Positions 53,760 through 64,000 of a DNA stretch of 64,000 nt are shown here, one piece after another. The DNA lies in assembly GCA_022818135.1 (NCBI GenBank), contig JAFMSR010000010.1, forward strand, positions 12,424,324-12,488,323. The letters are read 5' to 3'. This DNA comes from Saxidomus purpurata. Lineage: Eukaryota > Mollusca > Bivalvia > Venerida > Veneridae. Position 1 is the first letter of the stretch, and every line of letters begins with the position of its first letter. The notes under the pieces are model-generated. The model was not told the DNA's origin, ran no database searches, and worked only from the letters and a program-made list of their open reading frames with translations. A program made the translations under genes and the position numbers.

Positions 53760-56188
53760 TCAGACATCTGAGAAGAAGGTTTGGCAAAGTAAATATTTGA
53801 AGCCATATTTACCATTTGCATAATTATATCTAGGATGATCAAATTTCTCTATGTTCAGATATTCCCTGTAGATTTCGCCATACCAGATAAAAAGTTCAGT
53901 ACCTGGCTGTATGTTCTTAATTGTCCGATAATATGTATCTCCTGAAATAAACGACAAAGAAGTGTGGTTAGTGTCATAGCAGAATGAAAAATGTGAAAAC
54001 CTGATTAATTTAACAAAAGACACAACTTGACTGACTGATTAGTTGTCTGACTGATTCATTTTATTCAGGTAACATACACGTATGAATCAGTCCAAACCAA
54101 GTAGAGAAACTGTGGACAAGTTGCATACAACATAATATTGCAGTTCTGACTCTTGTTTTGGGTAACACGATAATTGTGTTTCCTTCATATACATATTACC
54201 TCAGATTTAAATAAATCTTTACCCCGTCGGCATTTTTAAACAAACATGCTAACTCAACAATGCTTCATTCCGAATATCTATGCTCTAAAAAGCTGTTTAA
54301 AAACTTCCACTTATAAGTCTATGTAAATCAAGGTCGAAGCATATTTAGTTTTTAAGAGAACCATCTTAATGTGCAATATAATAGACCTTTTTGTTTTAAA
54401 TGCTTTGATAACTTGAGATAGTTATTCATGGCAGTCCGAGTACTTTTAACTGAAAACTTTACGTAGAGGACCATACACGAAATATGTTTATGAACTTTGT
54501 TTATGCTGATCAGTGGTTTAGGGAGGGGATGTCGTTTAGGGCAATTATAACGGAATATGGATGTCGATCGATGAGAAAATATTACAATAAGTAGGCAAAC
54601 AAGTGACCATAAAATGTCTGATAACACTGAATACACCAAATATATAAAGTTCACAAATAGGGAAGGGCTTGATTATACATTTATCTCTTTATTATAATGT
54701 ATATACTACATACCTTCATACTGGAAGCCTACAATATTCTCCATACTGACTGAAGTTGGTGTGTTAAAATATCTTAACCAGTTAGATAGCGAACTGTCCT
54801 TCGCATCAACAAATACAACACGACCATTGTTTTCAAGTATCTATATAGTTATAAAAGCTTTGAAACTCAGTACTGTGTATTTCTTTTTAAAAAGTTCTCG
54901 GCTACAAATTAGAATTTATTATACATGTATACAATGTACCTAACATTGATACATATCTATTTTCCGCCAAATATCGCCGACAAATCGGTCATTACGGTAC
55001 AAATACATGTAGAAATCTGATGCAGTATCACCACACTACCAAATTTGGCAATTGTTTTGTAAAAGTGTTTCCAGTTGGTCCACAGAAAACGCTTGCATGC
55101 CCGCGACGTTAATAATGTCTGTTATAATTGGATCATTGTGTCTTGTTTATACATTGACGTCAAATAAATGACGTCGCATATAACATATATCTCGCGCTCA
55201 TTAAAGTTATGCCTACTCGTCATATAAATTAAGACTATTAGTGTGGGCAGGTATCCGAAGGTATATATAATAAAAGGGTCATTATCATAGAAATGAGATC
55301 CAGAATTTAGCTATATCTGGAGTCGTTATATACGGAGTTTATTGTTTCCATTATCAGTGTTTATGCTAATTTCTTTAAAATCTGGCAAATTTTCGGATAC
55401 GCATCTAAGAGAATGTGGTTATTCGTTCTTGTGCCATCAACTTCTTTTAAACTAATCTGAATTATTGTAAGAACCAATTGAAACTTGTTTGAAATGCTGA
55501 AGCAAGGAGTTAAGTTTTGTGAAAATGGCTTATATCGTTCTACAAATAAACGATTTCGCAAAATGAAACAAATATACTCTACAGTCCAGCTATATCCTGA
55601 TTCCGTGGCTGTGGCAGGGTTAACATCTAAAATCCCTTTGTACGGACCACATATTGTGTGTTGTTCAGTATAAACGTTGGTGAAAGCACCTAATCCAGCA
55701 TTGGGAATCGTTGACTGTTTTATCTCGAAACCATCTGGAACACTATTTAACGCTCGTCTTGGATCATAGCAAACTGAAGTCTGTTTGGAATGAAGAATGT
55801 AATAATGGTGTCAATCGACGACAATCAATGAGACGCTACTTACTCGTTACCCTCGGCGTTTACCGTAGTATTTCAATAAGCTAAAACAACAGTTACGCCT
55901 AATTGCATACAACTTACGGTAATACATGGCTAACCTTATAACACACAGCACGTCACAATTTTTTATATTTGTTGTTACTTACTGAAACGCATAAGTGTAA
56001 ATAAATTATCGAAAAGACAATCATTTTCGTGATATACAGAAAACAATATACATCATCTCTAAGTCTTTGAAAACTGAATTTATGTCTTGTAAGGTTCTAA
56101 TAACTAACCTTTTTATCATGAATAAATGGCGCAAAATCCTCTTTAGTCTCACCATACCAGTCCTCGTTTTCCCGCCATTCTCTTGTTC
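53760..56188 (-). CDS. PRDM9-like SET-domain protein without zinc fingers (four clear exons)
   Basis: Exons on the minus strand: 56188-56109, 55780-55583, 54840-54714, 53941-53760, in compatible phases. They encode a PR/SET domain close to PRDM7/PRDM9: IPNAGLGAF, ICGPYKG, ESGYSW, then FVDAKDSS, SNWLRYFN, NIVGFQY, then YYRTIKNIQPGTELFIWYGE, matching the order and spacing of that family's methyltransferase fold. The frame then runs about 40 residues (HPRYNYANGKYG) to TGA. No C2H2 finger follows, unlike vertebrate PRDM9. A donor-like GTAAAT in the last exon could lead to a missed exon, but none was seen. The exon at 56188 starts in phase 1, so at least one 5' exon precedes it; the ATG exon at 58002-57975 has a matching phase and would give a 204-aa protein. 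Likely nuclear histone methyltransferase or a decayed derivative. Confidence 0.75.
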
Positions 56189-57544
56189 CTAAAATATTTC
56201 ATCTAAGAAATAATGAACATAGATATTTCAAGAAGTGTTTTGCCGATATACAATCAATACACACAGTCTACAAATCAACTACAACCAATGAAACAAGACT
56301 TACTAATTTTATTGGTATTAAAAGCAGTGTTAAGGTGCTCTACAATAAAGCAACGTCTTAATGGTAAATACGATTATTTCGATTAAGATTCATGATAATT
56401 TCAAGCGAATATGAATACAATAGGAAGTTGGAAACACAATCAATACGATATTCCCATTCATAGAGTCATATGGACGTATGGAGTGCCATCCATATTTGAT
56501 TTATAGAAGGAAAATGATGTTTAGTTGAAAAAGTACTCTTTCATGTCGGAAAAGTAATTTGTCTTAATGAAAAAATGACTTTTTTAATTGAGTTTGCTAA
56601 TTTTTTCGAAACAGTTTTCTTCAAACAATACATAAACTGTTTTTAATGAATATTAGTATGTCTTGTTAGTTATAAGTAATAGCGTAAAAAACTACAATTT
56701 TATCAACATTATCCAAATCATCAAGTGTTGTATAAGGTCCCAACCAAGGAAGAAGTCACTGCCATTCCATTCGTTATCGAAGGAGTGTGAAAATGCTTAT
56801 GCAAATTTTTCGGAAACCACCCAATCATAACAAAACTTGGAATATTAATGATAAGAATGATATTTCGGCCAACATCGACAACCAGTCAGAACGCTAAAAG
56901 CATTCTGTAGTTACAAAACTTTCAGAGGCCGTTCTGTTAGAGACTGTATGTGCATCCAAAGTCTATAGTGCGCTAGTGTACCATCCTTGTTCTCATGCAA
57001 TAAAAGACAGTTGCAGCAGGCGGACAAGCTGAGTAGTAGAACATTTAAGTGCATTTTACAGCTATAGTTCAGTGCTAAATGGCAATTATCCCCCTCCCAT
57101 AGTCTACTGGTTGGGCGCATTTACATTAGACATTCACCAATCGAATTATTGAAGTGAATACATTTGTAATTGACTCTTGATAACTGGTGATTTCCTACTT
57201 GATTCCATTGCTCTTACCCTCGGGTGAACATTCCAAAGTACATTGTTCCTTCTGTTGATCTAACGTCGACCGTCTACAAACATCGATATATTTATCACTG
57301 TCGTTACGGCATTTATCTTCGCCTGTTCAAAAGTTGTATCTATTATAACAATTATAATGACAATGCCGGCACATCCATGAACGTACAAATACATAACAAC
57401 TTTACCATCACATTTCTAGTGATGACTATTATTACTTGTAATGATGAACGTACATGTAGTATACACCTGACCTAATATACAAAAATTGTATTGGGTATTT
57501 AGGTGTTACTTTTTGATATTGTTTAAGTACAGAATTTTTTTTTA

Positions 57545-57640
57545 TTGAACACAGTAAAGTTATAAAAACAAAAATAATATCAAACAGGGAATGCCACGTA
57601 CCAAAAACGCAGCCTCCCTAAACATTTTTTAGAATTTTTG
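57545..57640 (+). mobile_element. LINE 3' end fragment, same family as 42 kb
   Basis: 'aaacagggaatgccacgtac' followed by 'aaaaacgcagcctccctaaa' is the inverse of the sequence next to the GT run at 42036-42100. Only the tail is present, typical of a 5'-truncated insertion. Confidence 0.65.
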
Positions 57641-57748
57641 CAATTCAGTTATTTATACTCACACTAGTCTATCATTTGGCAACCAATTACACCTACCTAG
57701 ATGGTTTATTGTACAAATACATATAGATACAACTTGATTTCATTTCGA

Positions 57749-57817
57749 GTATTCTCCTCCATTTCCTGCTATACACTCAGCATCAAATTTACAGCTGTAT
57801 CCAATATTAACTCCTGT
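57749..57817 (-). pseudogene. Small EB-like terminal exon or gene stub
   Basis: After an acceptor TTTACAG the minus strand reads VNIGYSCKFDAECIAGNG and stops 22 codons in with TGA. The two cysteines and the DAEC motif resemble the middle of the EB-like modules found 7 kb away on the same strand. AATAAA lies about 40 nt past the stop on this strand, so it may be a real last exon of a very short transcript or a truncated duplicate of the EB gene. Confidence 0.35.
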
Positions 57818-57974
57818 AAAGAAAAAAATTCAGTTAGAGATTTTCTGAAACTTTTCCAATCCTGTTTTTAGAAAAAGGGATTTGGACAAGAAGACCGATA
57901 AAAATGTAAAAACACACGAAAACTAATTGTAAATATTGTAAAATTTATAACAGTGATAAAATAATTATCTTTAC

Positions 57975-58054
57975 CTGTGGTAAGCGCTTTTGATGTGTCC
58001 ATACTTATTGGAAAATACAACGATCCATAGTAACAGCGTAATATTTATATCCAT
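57975..58054 (-). CDS. Candidate 5' exon with two alternative starts
   Basis: A short exon ending in a good GTAAAG donor. Reading from ATG 58002 gives MDTSKALTT and ends in phase 1, compatible with the PRDM-like exon at 56188 and with the small exon at 57817. Reading from ATG 58054 in another frame gives MDINITLLLWIVVFS, which looks like a signal peptide, but it ends in phase 2 and meets TAA at once when joined to 57817. Which frame is used cannot be decided from sequence; it may be the head of a decayed EB-type gene. Confidence 0.35.
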
Positions 58055-60359
58055 GAAAGCAATTCTAGGACTTTATTTCCTAGATAGAAAATGAATTCAG
58101 GTAAATTGCTATCATATAGTTAAGGGAATAGTTCATCAGTTTTAATATTATTTTAACCTACATTTGATAGCACACACATCTCAGACATTCTGCAAAATCT
58201 ACATCTCTTACAAACATATGTTTCCATGCAGCAATATTCAGACGAATTAGTCAACTGTGCCATCTTGCATGCTCATTCATTAAAAGGTCCAATATATCTC
58301 GAGTAACCTAATTTGCATACACATCTGGGAACATCTGCTTACAAAATCAATTCTGCCAAAGTAACAACCTACAAAAAACGCCCCTTGAAAGTCGATTTAT
58401 TCGATTGAAGCAGATTTTTCTAAAGTTAATGCACTCTAGCTTTACTGAAAATATATGTCAGTTGTCGTTTCTTAATGCCTAAAAGTGGTATTTTAATTTA
58501 ATTTTACTCAATCACTTTCATTATGAAGGCTGTAGCACATCATTAGTGCTTACATGTACGAATACATGTTATGCACGTTTTATCAATATAATTCCTGCAA
58601 TGAGGTATGAATTGTAATTTCATTTTCTACAACCGTTAAAGTAACCAAATTCTGTTGAGTGCAAATCTGGGTATACATCGCTTTTTCTACTAGCTCCGAT
58701 GTTGCAAAGCTGTAAATCTTATCTTACTATTTTCATTCAATCGAGAAAAGTATGGTGATTAATTACTATTTCTGTTTTATTCATCTGTTCGCAGTGTCTT
58801 GAACAGATGGTACATTGTTTGGCACAACCAAAGCGTTCATATTGCTAATATTTAAGCTGCAGTGTGTAAAGTATCTGCTGTCTTTCTCATAGTTGGAGGA
58901 TTCAGTCTTCTGTGTGTACGTTTAGCTTCCTTGATAGTGTAAAGGCAGCACCTGACTAAAGCTTAAACTTCCTTCGCCAAACTCTTCAAACCATTTTATT
59001 TTTATTATTTTAGAAATATGTAAACCTTTACATTTTTGGAAAGGTCTTTTAAAACAAAAGAAATGATGTTGCTTACTATAACAGAAAGAAATAGGACAAA
59101 AATATATTAAAATGACGTACCTATCATCAAATTTTGAACAGGCTTGTGGCTTTACGTAACACCCTATACCAAGCCATTTTGTTGCATTTTATACACACCG
59201 TGTCACAGATATTTGTCTTTAGATTAATTTTATGCTCTTACATGTAGGGAACACTGTGTAAAATGCAGTGAATAGTATGGGTATGGGGGTTACCACTAGC
59301 TGTAAGCGTTGTTCAAAAATTAAAGACAGGTGAGTATATTTCATTACATTTAGTGATCTGTTTCTTTTTGTAATATAGAGCACGATCGTTTGTTTTCACT
59401 GACGTGTTTAGAGACTTAACAGACTGTTGCAAAAATTCATAGGTTTATATACTTTGAAAAGAAAAATGTTTAAAAAGGACTTTACAGCATAACACATTTA
59501 AAATTTTTAATAATTTGTGTTCTCCATAAATTCCACGGTGATATACTTCCCTATTCTACCGCTATTGCCATTTGAAGACCTTATATGCATATTTGAGAAC
59601 GTAAATAAACGTAAATAAACGTAAATAACGTCGACGTTATGATTGTACAATTATCTTGTTCTACCGTCTACCTTACATCAGTGCCAAAACTGTCATTCCA
59701 CTTTGCCAACTACAGCAATGTAATCGTTTGCATCTTCACTCAATTCTTGTTCAATATATTGACCTTTTCGAAAAAGGCTCAGGAGGCGTCTTAACATTAT
59801 GAAAAAGACCATTCGTCGGAGTTTTCTTCAAAAGCACAATTACGTCTGTTCTCACTACTTGACTGTTCTGTACTATGTACTTGATGTATACTAAATTGAA
59901 TATCCTTAATGGTTGTGGGATTCGTTTTATTGAATTCTTAATAACAATTAATGTCAGGTGAAATTATTCATAAAACTTGTTTCAACTTTAATTGCACTTG
60001 TATACTGATATTGTATAATCATACCAATTGTCAAGAAAACTGTAATGATAAAAAGATGATTGCTTTTCCCCCATTAAAAATGAAAACATATTATCAACAG
60101 AGGCAGCGTAATTGTAACTGAAATCATGTCTCTTTTCAAGAGAATGTGTTTCATTAGTTTTTAATATCAATAACAATGACACAGTTATATAAAAAAAATG
60201 TACATATTAAAAAAAGAGAATATTAAAAGAGACTGTTAAAAAAGAGCGCCAATTTTGCCTACGTAATATACAATTAAATGTTCTAGTATTCTGATACAAT
60301 TTTCAATTTTATTTATTGGAACATTTACTATATATAATAGGTTAAAGATACTGAAGAAC
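58055..60359. other. Intergenic
   Basis: No exon recognised. A short 'gtaaataaac' triplet repeat lies at about 59602-59628. Confidence 0.4.
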
Positions 60360-60695
60360 CTGTGTAAAATCAAGTGACCCCCAAAATTTGAACAATCTTG
60401 GTAGAGATCCTTTTAAACAATGCAACATGCAAAATATCTAAACCCTGTGCCTTCCGGTTTTGAGATGATTTTCCTTTCCGTTGCCCTGGCAACCAGAATT
60501 CTGCATGCAGAGAAATTTTTGAACAACTTTGTTAGAAGACCTCCCAATGAATATAACTGCAAAGTTTAATCAACTTCTGTCGACCATGTTAGGAGGAGAT
60601 GTCGTTTGAAGAAATTGTTGCACGCAAGCACTCTCCACGGACACCACGCGATCACAATAGCGCGTCTTGAGCAGAAAGTGATCATGTGAGCTAAA
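60360..60695. repeat. Dispersed repeat copy
   Basis: Contains 'caagtgacccccaaaatttg', 'aatcttggtagagatcc' and 'gttgccctggcaaccag', and ends 'gatcatgtgagctaaa'. It is the inverse relative of the 1.3-1.8 kb element blocks. Confidence 0.55.
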
Positions 60696-61795
60696 TGACA
60701 TCCGTTTGGATAGTTTCCAAAGGAGTGATAGAAAAAATCTCTTACGACCTCCTACATCTGAATCAAACCTTTATAGTTCTGACGAAAGGTAATTGTTGGC
60801 AACTATAATATGTAAATGATAATTATCATTTCCTGTTTGACACTGATAGTCGAACTATGTAACAATAATTGAAACTTGTAAACATTGGCCTATTTAGTAA
60901 CATTTTAGTCACAGTTTAATTTCGTTACATAAACTAAAAAATGGCATTCAATCCTAACTCTCAGATATTTCGTAATTTGTCATGTTATTAAATTCACACA
61001 GTCTCTTAAAAGTATGTGTCTGTTGTGCCGTGATTGAGCAATACTGTAAAAACATATATGCCCCCTCTATTTTAGCCTGATGCACTCAATCAATTCACAA
61101 TGTTATTTTGTAACAATTTTGATGTTACTTTGAAAATATTCATTGATCTATAAATCGTGCAAACGTCTTTGCTACTTACCTTCGAAATGCCCATATGTTT
61201 TAAAGATAAAAAACGTCTTGAAAAGAGGTGTGGAAATTTCTTTTAATTTGTTCTAAAGAGAAGCATTTCTCGTACTAATATGTTCTCAAACACCAAGTTC
61301 TATTTTAAACTGATAATCGGTCACCGTCAAGCATAACTTTCTGTGTGTTTGCAAGGTTTTCTCGAATAAAAATGACATTGGCTTTAAATAGCTAAAAGAC
61401 AACGATATTAAATTCGCCTTTTACTTTAAATTTCTTTAATTTAAAAAAAAAATGACAGTAATTTGAAGTGCATAATGAATTGTCAAGATTAAGTGTCTGT
61501 TGATATCAAAGGTAATAATTGTATTGGAACTGCTTCAAACCTAATTTGCATATAATGAATAAAATTTTAAAATCATTTAAGAAATGAATCAACTCCGAGT
61601 GAAACTCACTTTCTGTTTAAGTGAACTGAACGCATGATAAAATGAGATACATGTAATTACGTAGTGAAAACACAAATGATATCGACTATCATATGAAACC
61701 CAATGATACTCAAGTTTTCAACAGACAGTCTGTATTCTTCAGTGAAGGCTGAGAAATCTTTAAGAAGACCTCTAATATCTTCAGTGAGCGTAAAC
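60696..61795. other. Upstream region of the GPCR exon
   Basis: Nothing recognised beyond AT-rich sequence. Promoter or 5' UTR exons may lie here. Confidence 0.4.
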
Positions 61796-62204
61796 ATGGC
61801 AAGATTCAATTTAAACTCGTCTGTATTGAATGAGTCATATTACTATGCATACTATTCATTTCAATGCATTTCTGGTGAAGAGGTCCCTAAAATAGAAATC
61901 GACCCCTACAGCGTTTCAATGTTTGAAACGAGCTTACCACCAGATATCCCCGACTTTGAAATTGCGCTCAAAATTGCTTTCTATGTCATTGCCTTTTTGA
62001 TTGCTGTCATAGGAAACGGAACTTTACTTTGGATCATTATATCGGATAGGAAAATGCGAACGACGAATAATGCACTGATTGCAAACCTTGCAGCAAGTGA
62101 TTTGATGGTTGCTTGCACCTGTATGTGGATACATCTTGGTAACAGTATAACATCCGAGTGGCCGTTTGGTAAATACATATGCAGATTGAATCACTTTTTT
62201 CAAG
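61796..62204 (+). CDS. Class A (peptide-type) GPCR, first coding exon, TM1-TM2
   Basis: The frame from MARFNLNSS encodes an extracellular N-terminus with N-glycosylation sequons (NSS, NES), TM1 (FYVIAFLIAVIGNGTLLWIII) carrying the GN motif, a short first intracellular loop, TM2 with LAASDLMVA (the Asp of position 2.50) and a first extracellular loop WPFGKYICRLNHFFQG holding the Trp and the conserved Cys of TM3. It ends in a GTTAGT donor after 136 codons plus one base. The frame is open 31 codons further upstream, but the Met at 61796 gives a normal N-terminus. The layout resembles neuropeptide receptors (NPFF/SIFamide/trissin-like group); the exact ligand cannot be told. Later exons are not seen before the window end. 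Confidence 0.82.
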
Positions 62205-63307
62205 GTTAGTATATTTTAGTTCAAAATTGTATTCTCTGTTCACTGTACTTAAATCTTGGAAGCAAAACTAAAACTTCCTAGCTTTAGGAAGATATAATGC
62301 AAATAAACAAATTTTATGGGGTCTGTAGCAATTTGCACCGAAGTTGTTCGATTATATCTAGTAAATGGCAGAATGCTCCATGGATTTGTACTGCAAATCC
62401 TAATACGGCACCGGAAATTGTCTTCTTGGATTAATTAGAGGCAAGTCCATATACATCAATTAATGACCTACAGTGAAAAACGATTTTTAAAGAGAAATCT
62501 TAGAATCAAACTACGACATAACATGCACTCATTTTAAGAGCTGTTACTTTTTACACACTGACTCATTGTAATCATTTATTTATTTTCTAGCACTGTGATA
62601 TATTTATTTATCCTTAAATACTTTCTTTTCAAATTAGAAATAATGAAAGCTAGAAGCATTCGCGGACCCCGCATGAAAGTTGAAGATTTTTAACATATAA
62701 GGGCATACTTACAATAATAATTTCGGTGATATCAAGTTTACGTCAACTACATTATAATCACTAGACGAGCCCCGGGAGTCACTTCGAGGATTTTTTTTTT
62801 TTTGCAAAACTCCCCCTGGATTGGGCATACTATAGCGAAATGACACTCTGTGTTTTGTATTCGTTTTATTTAATTCATATTCGGACTTCCACATACTTGC
62901 TGTCGTATACAGCCCCATCGTATATACAATGTAGCTCCCACAGGGACGATATTGTTGAAAAAAAAGTTGTGTAATAACAACATTACGTATGTTAATTTAT
63001 TTGTAGATTTCTTTGTATAATACAAACAGGTGCATTTTAAATAGCCGCAATCATGTTGTGAATGATTACTGTCTTGTTCCTTATCATTGTGATATAGAAA
63101 GTTTTACAAATTATTATGTGCATACAATTTCTGATGTTTTAAATAATGGTTTAGTTGCAACTGTTCAATCTTCAAATCCAGATCATTATATTCTAACATG
63201 GAAGGTTAAATATTTTGAATGTAAAATATGAGACTAAAGAGTGTAATATCTACTCCGACAACACATTCATGTGTTACAGTAAATGTTAATGTCCTAACAT
63301 TTCTTGA
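62205..63307. other. GPCR intron sequence
   Basis: No TM3 exon found; short frames carry no GPCR motif. Confidence 0.45.
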
Positions 63308-63677
63308 AGGGGCACTCCCTACATCAAGCAGAATATATTCTCGAAACATAGCTTATGTGTTGAATGAACGTAAAATGATAAGTAAATACAATTTTAAAGA
63401 AGAACCTATGGCGAAAAACGCCTCATTTTACCACAATAAACCAATATAGAGGCGTTCAGTAAAAAATCGCATCCACCAATTAATTGTACAACAGCAACTC
63501 TACATAGATTATTAAATGGTTTACGGTACTGCTGCATATTTTAAACTGCTAATTATATCGATAATGACTGGGAATGCATAGCTGAAAGTTTTAGGTTGAG
63601 TTATAATATGTCGAAAATAATCTATTATTTATGTTTTGGGTTTATTTAGTTTGAAGTTAGTTATAGGGTATGTCCCT
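63308..63677. mobile_element. 370-bp piggyBac-like MITE, copy 2
   Basis: GGGCACTCCCTAC start and GGGTATGTCCCTT end, right flank TTAA (63678-63681), left flank changed to TTGA. Aligns over its whole length with copy 1, including 'taattgtacaaca', 'caactctacatagattatt' and 'atggtttacggtactgct'. The frame at 63228-63449 overlaps it and is spurious. Confidence 0.85.
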
Positions 63678-64000
63678 TTAACAAATGTAAAATAAAGATA
63701 CTTTTATAACATTTATTTGTGCAAAGTTTTATTGAATTTAGAGAGATTTTGATAGTTTTAGTTTTCTACCTTCCCATCCACTTTCGTACTGTGAAAGGCC
63801 CTTGGACTATATGTCAGTCTTTCAAACACCTGTAATTGATTGGTTACGTATAGTTTATATACAATAAAACTTCATGCATGTACTTGCTCCAAATACAGCT
63901 GGGATCTGTATAGGGTGTGACAACCAAAAAACCAGTCAATTTAATTCTGTTATTGGGTTTATTGCCCCTTGTCAGGTTATATCCAGACATAGTGTGGATC
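63678..64000. other. Window end, nothing recognised
   Basis: AT-rich sequence, presumably still in the GPCR intron. Confidence 0.4.

Noticed and set aside
63013..63449. Open frames near the window end as later GPCR exons
   Set aside because: No TM3 or DRY-type motif; the second overlaps the MITE copy.

Overview
The window is AT-rich, intron-rich animal DNA full of short non-autonomous transposons, minisatellites, long GT microsatellites and LINE debris. The gene set (an SR splicing factor, a KMT5A-type SET protein, a riboflavin transporter, a PRDM9-type SET protein, EB-module repeats, a class A GPCR) and the repeat style (tRNA-derived SINEs, 166-170 bp tandem units, elements bounded by AGCTCACCTG-type ends) suggest a marine bivalve mollusc. 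This is inference; I cannot name the species.

Layout. 1-7.5 kb: repeats, a poly-T/poly-G block and AT-rich sequence that probably includes the 3' UTR of the next gene. 7.5-18.8 kb, minus strand: a complete 194-aa SRSF3/SRSF7-like splicing factor in four coding exons, with transposons in its introns. 19-28.4 kb: intergenic, with a 145-bp minisatellite, two LINE tails, another retroelement end and a 305-bp pure GT run. 28.5-36.4 kb, plus strand: a complete 12-exon gene of 446 codons joining a KMT5A-like SET domain, a BRCT-like segment, an acidic linker and a SANT-like C-terminus. 36.4-44.2 kb: tandem repeats, a TIR element with internal 166-bp repeats, a broken mariner and a degraded LINE. 44.3-45.4 kb, plus: an SLC52-type riboflavin transporter interrupted by an in-frame TAA and short at the C-terminus. 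46.6-50.6 kb, minus: six consecutive EB-like cysteine-rich exons, all phase 1/1, of a secreted or membrane protein whose 5' end I did not find. 52-53.2 kb: a SINE, plus a TTAA-flanked MITE inserted in a repeat whose empty site survives in the next repeat unit. 53.8-58.05 kb, minus: a PRDM9-like SET gene without zinc fingers, with a short signal-peptide-like or EB-like stub at its 5' side. 61.8-62.2 kb, plus: first coding exon (TM1-TM2) of a peptide-type GPCR that continues beyond the window.

The genes do not form a pathway. Notable points are two unrelated SET-domain families 17 kb apart, the SET/BRCT-like/SANT-like architecture, the tandem EB exons, and the unusually well-preserved transposon insertion records. 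I see no CRISPR, operon or prokaryotic feature. All exon models come from reading splice sites and frame by eye, with no transcript support.
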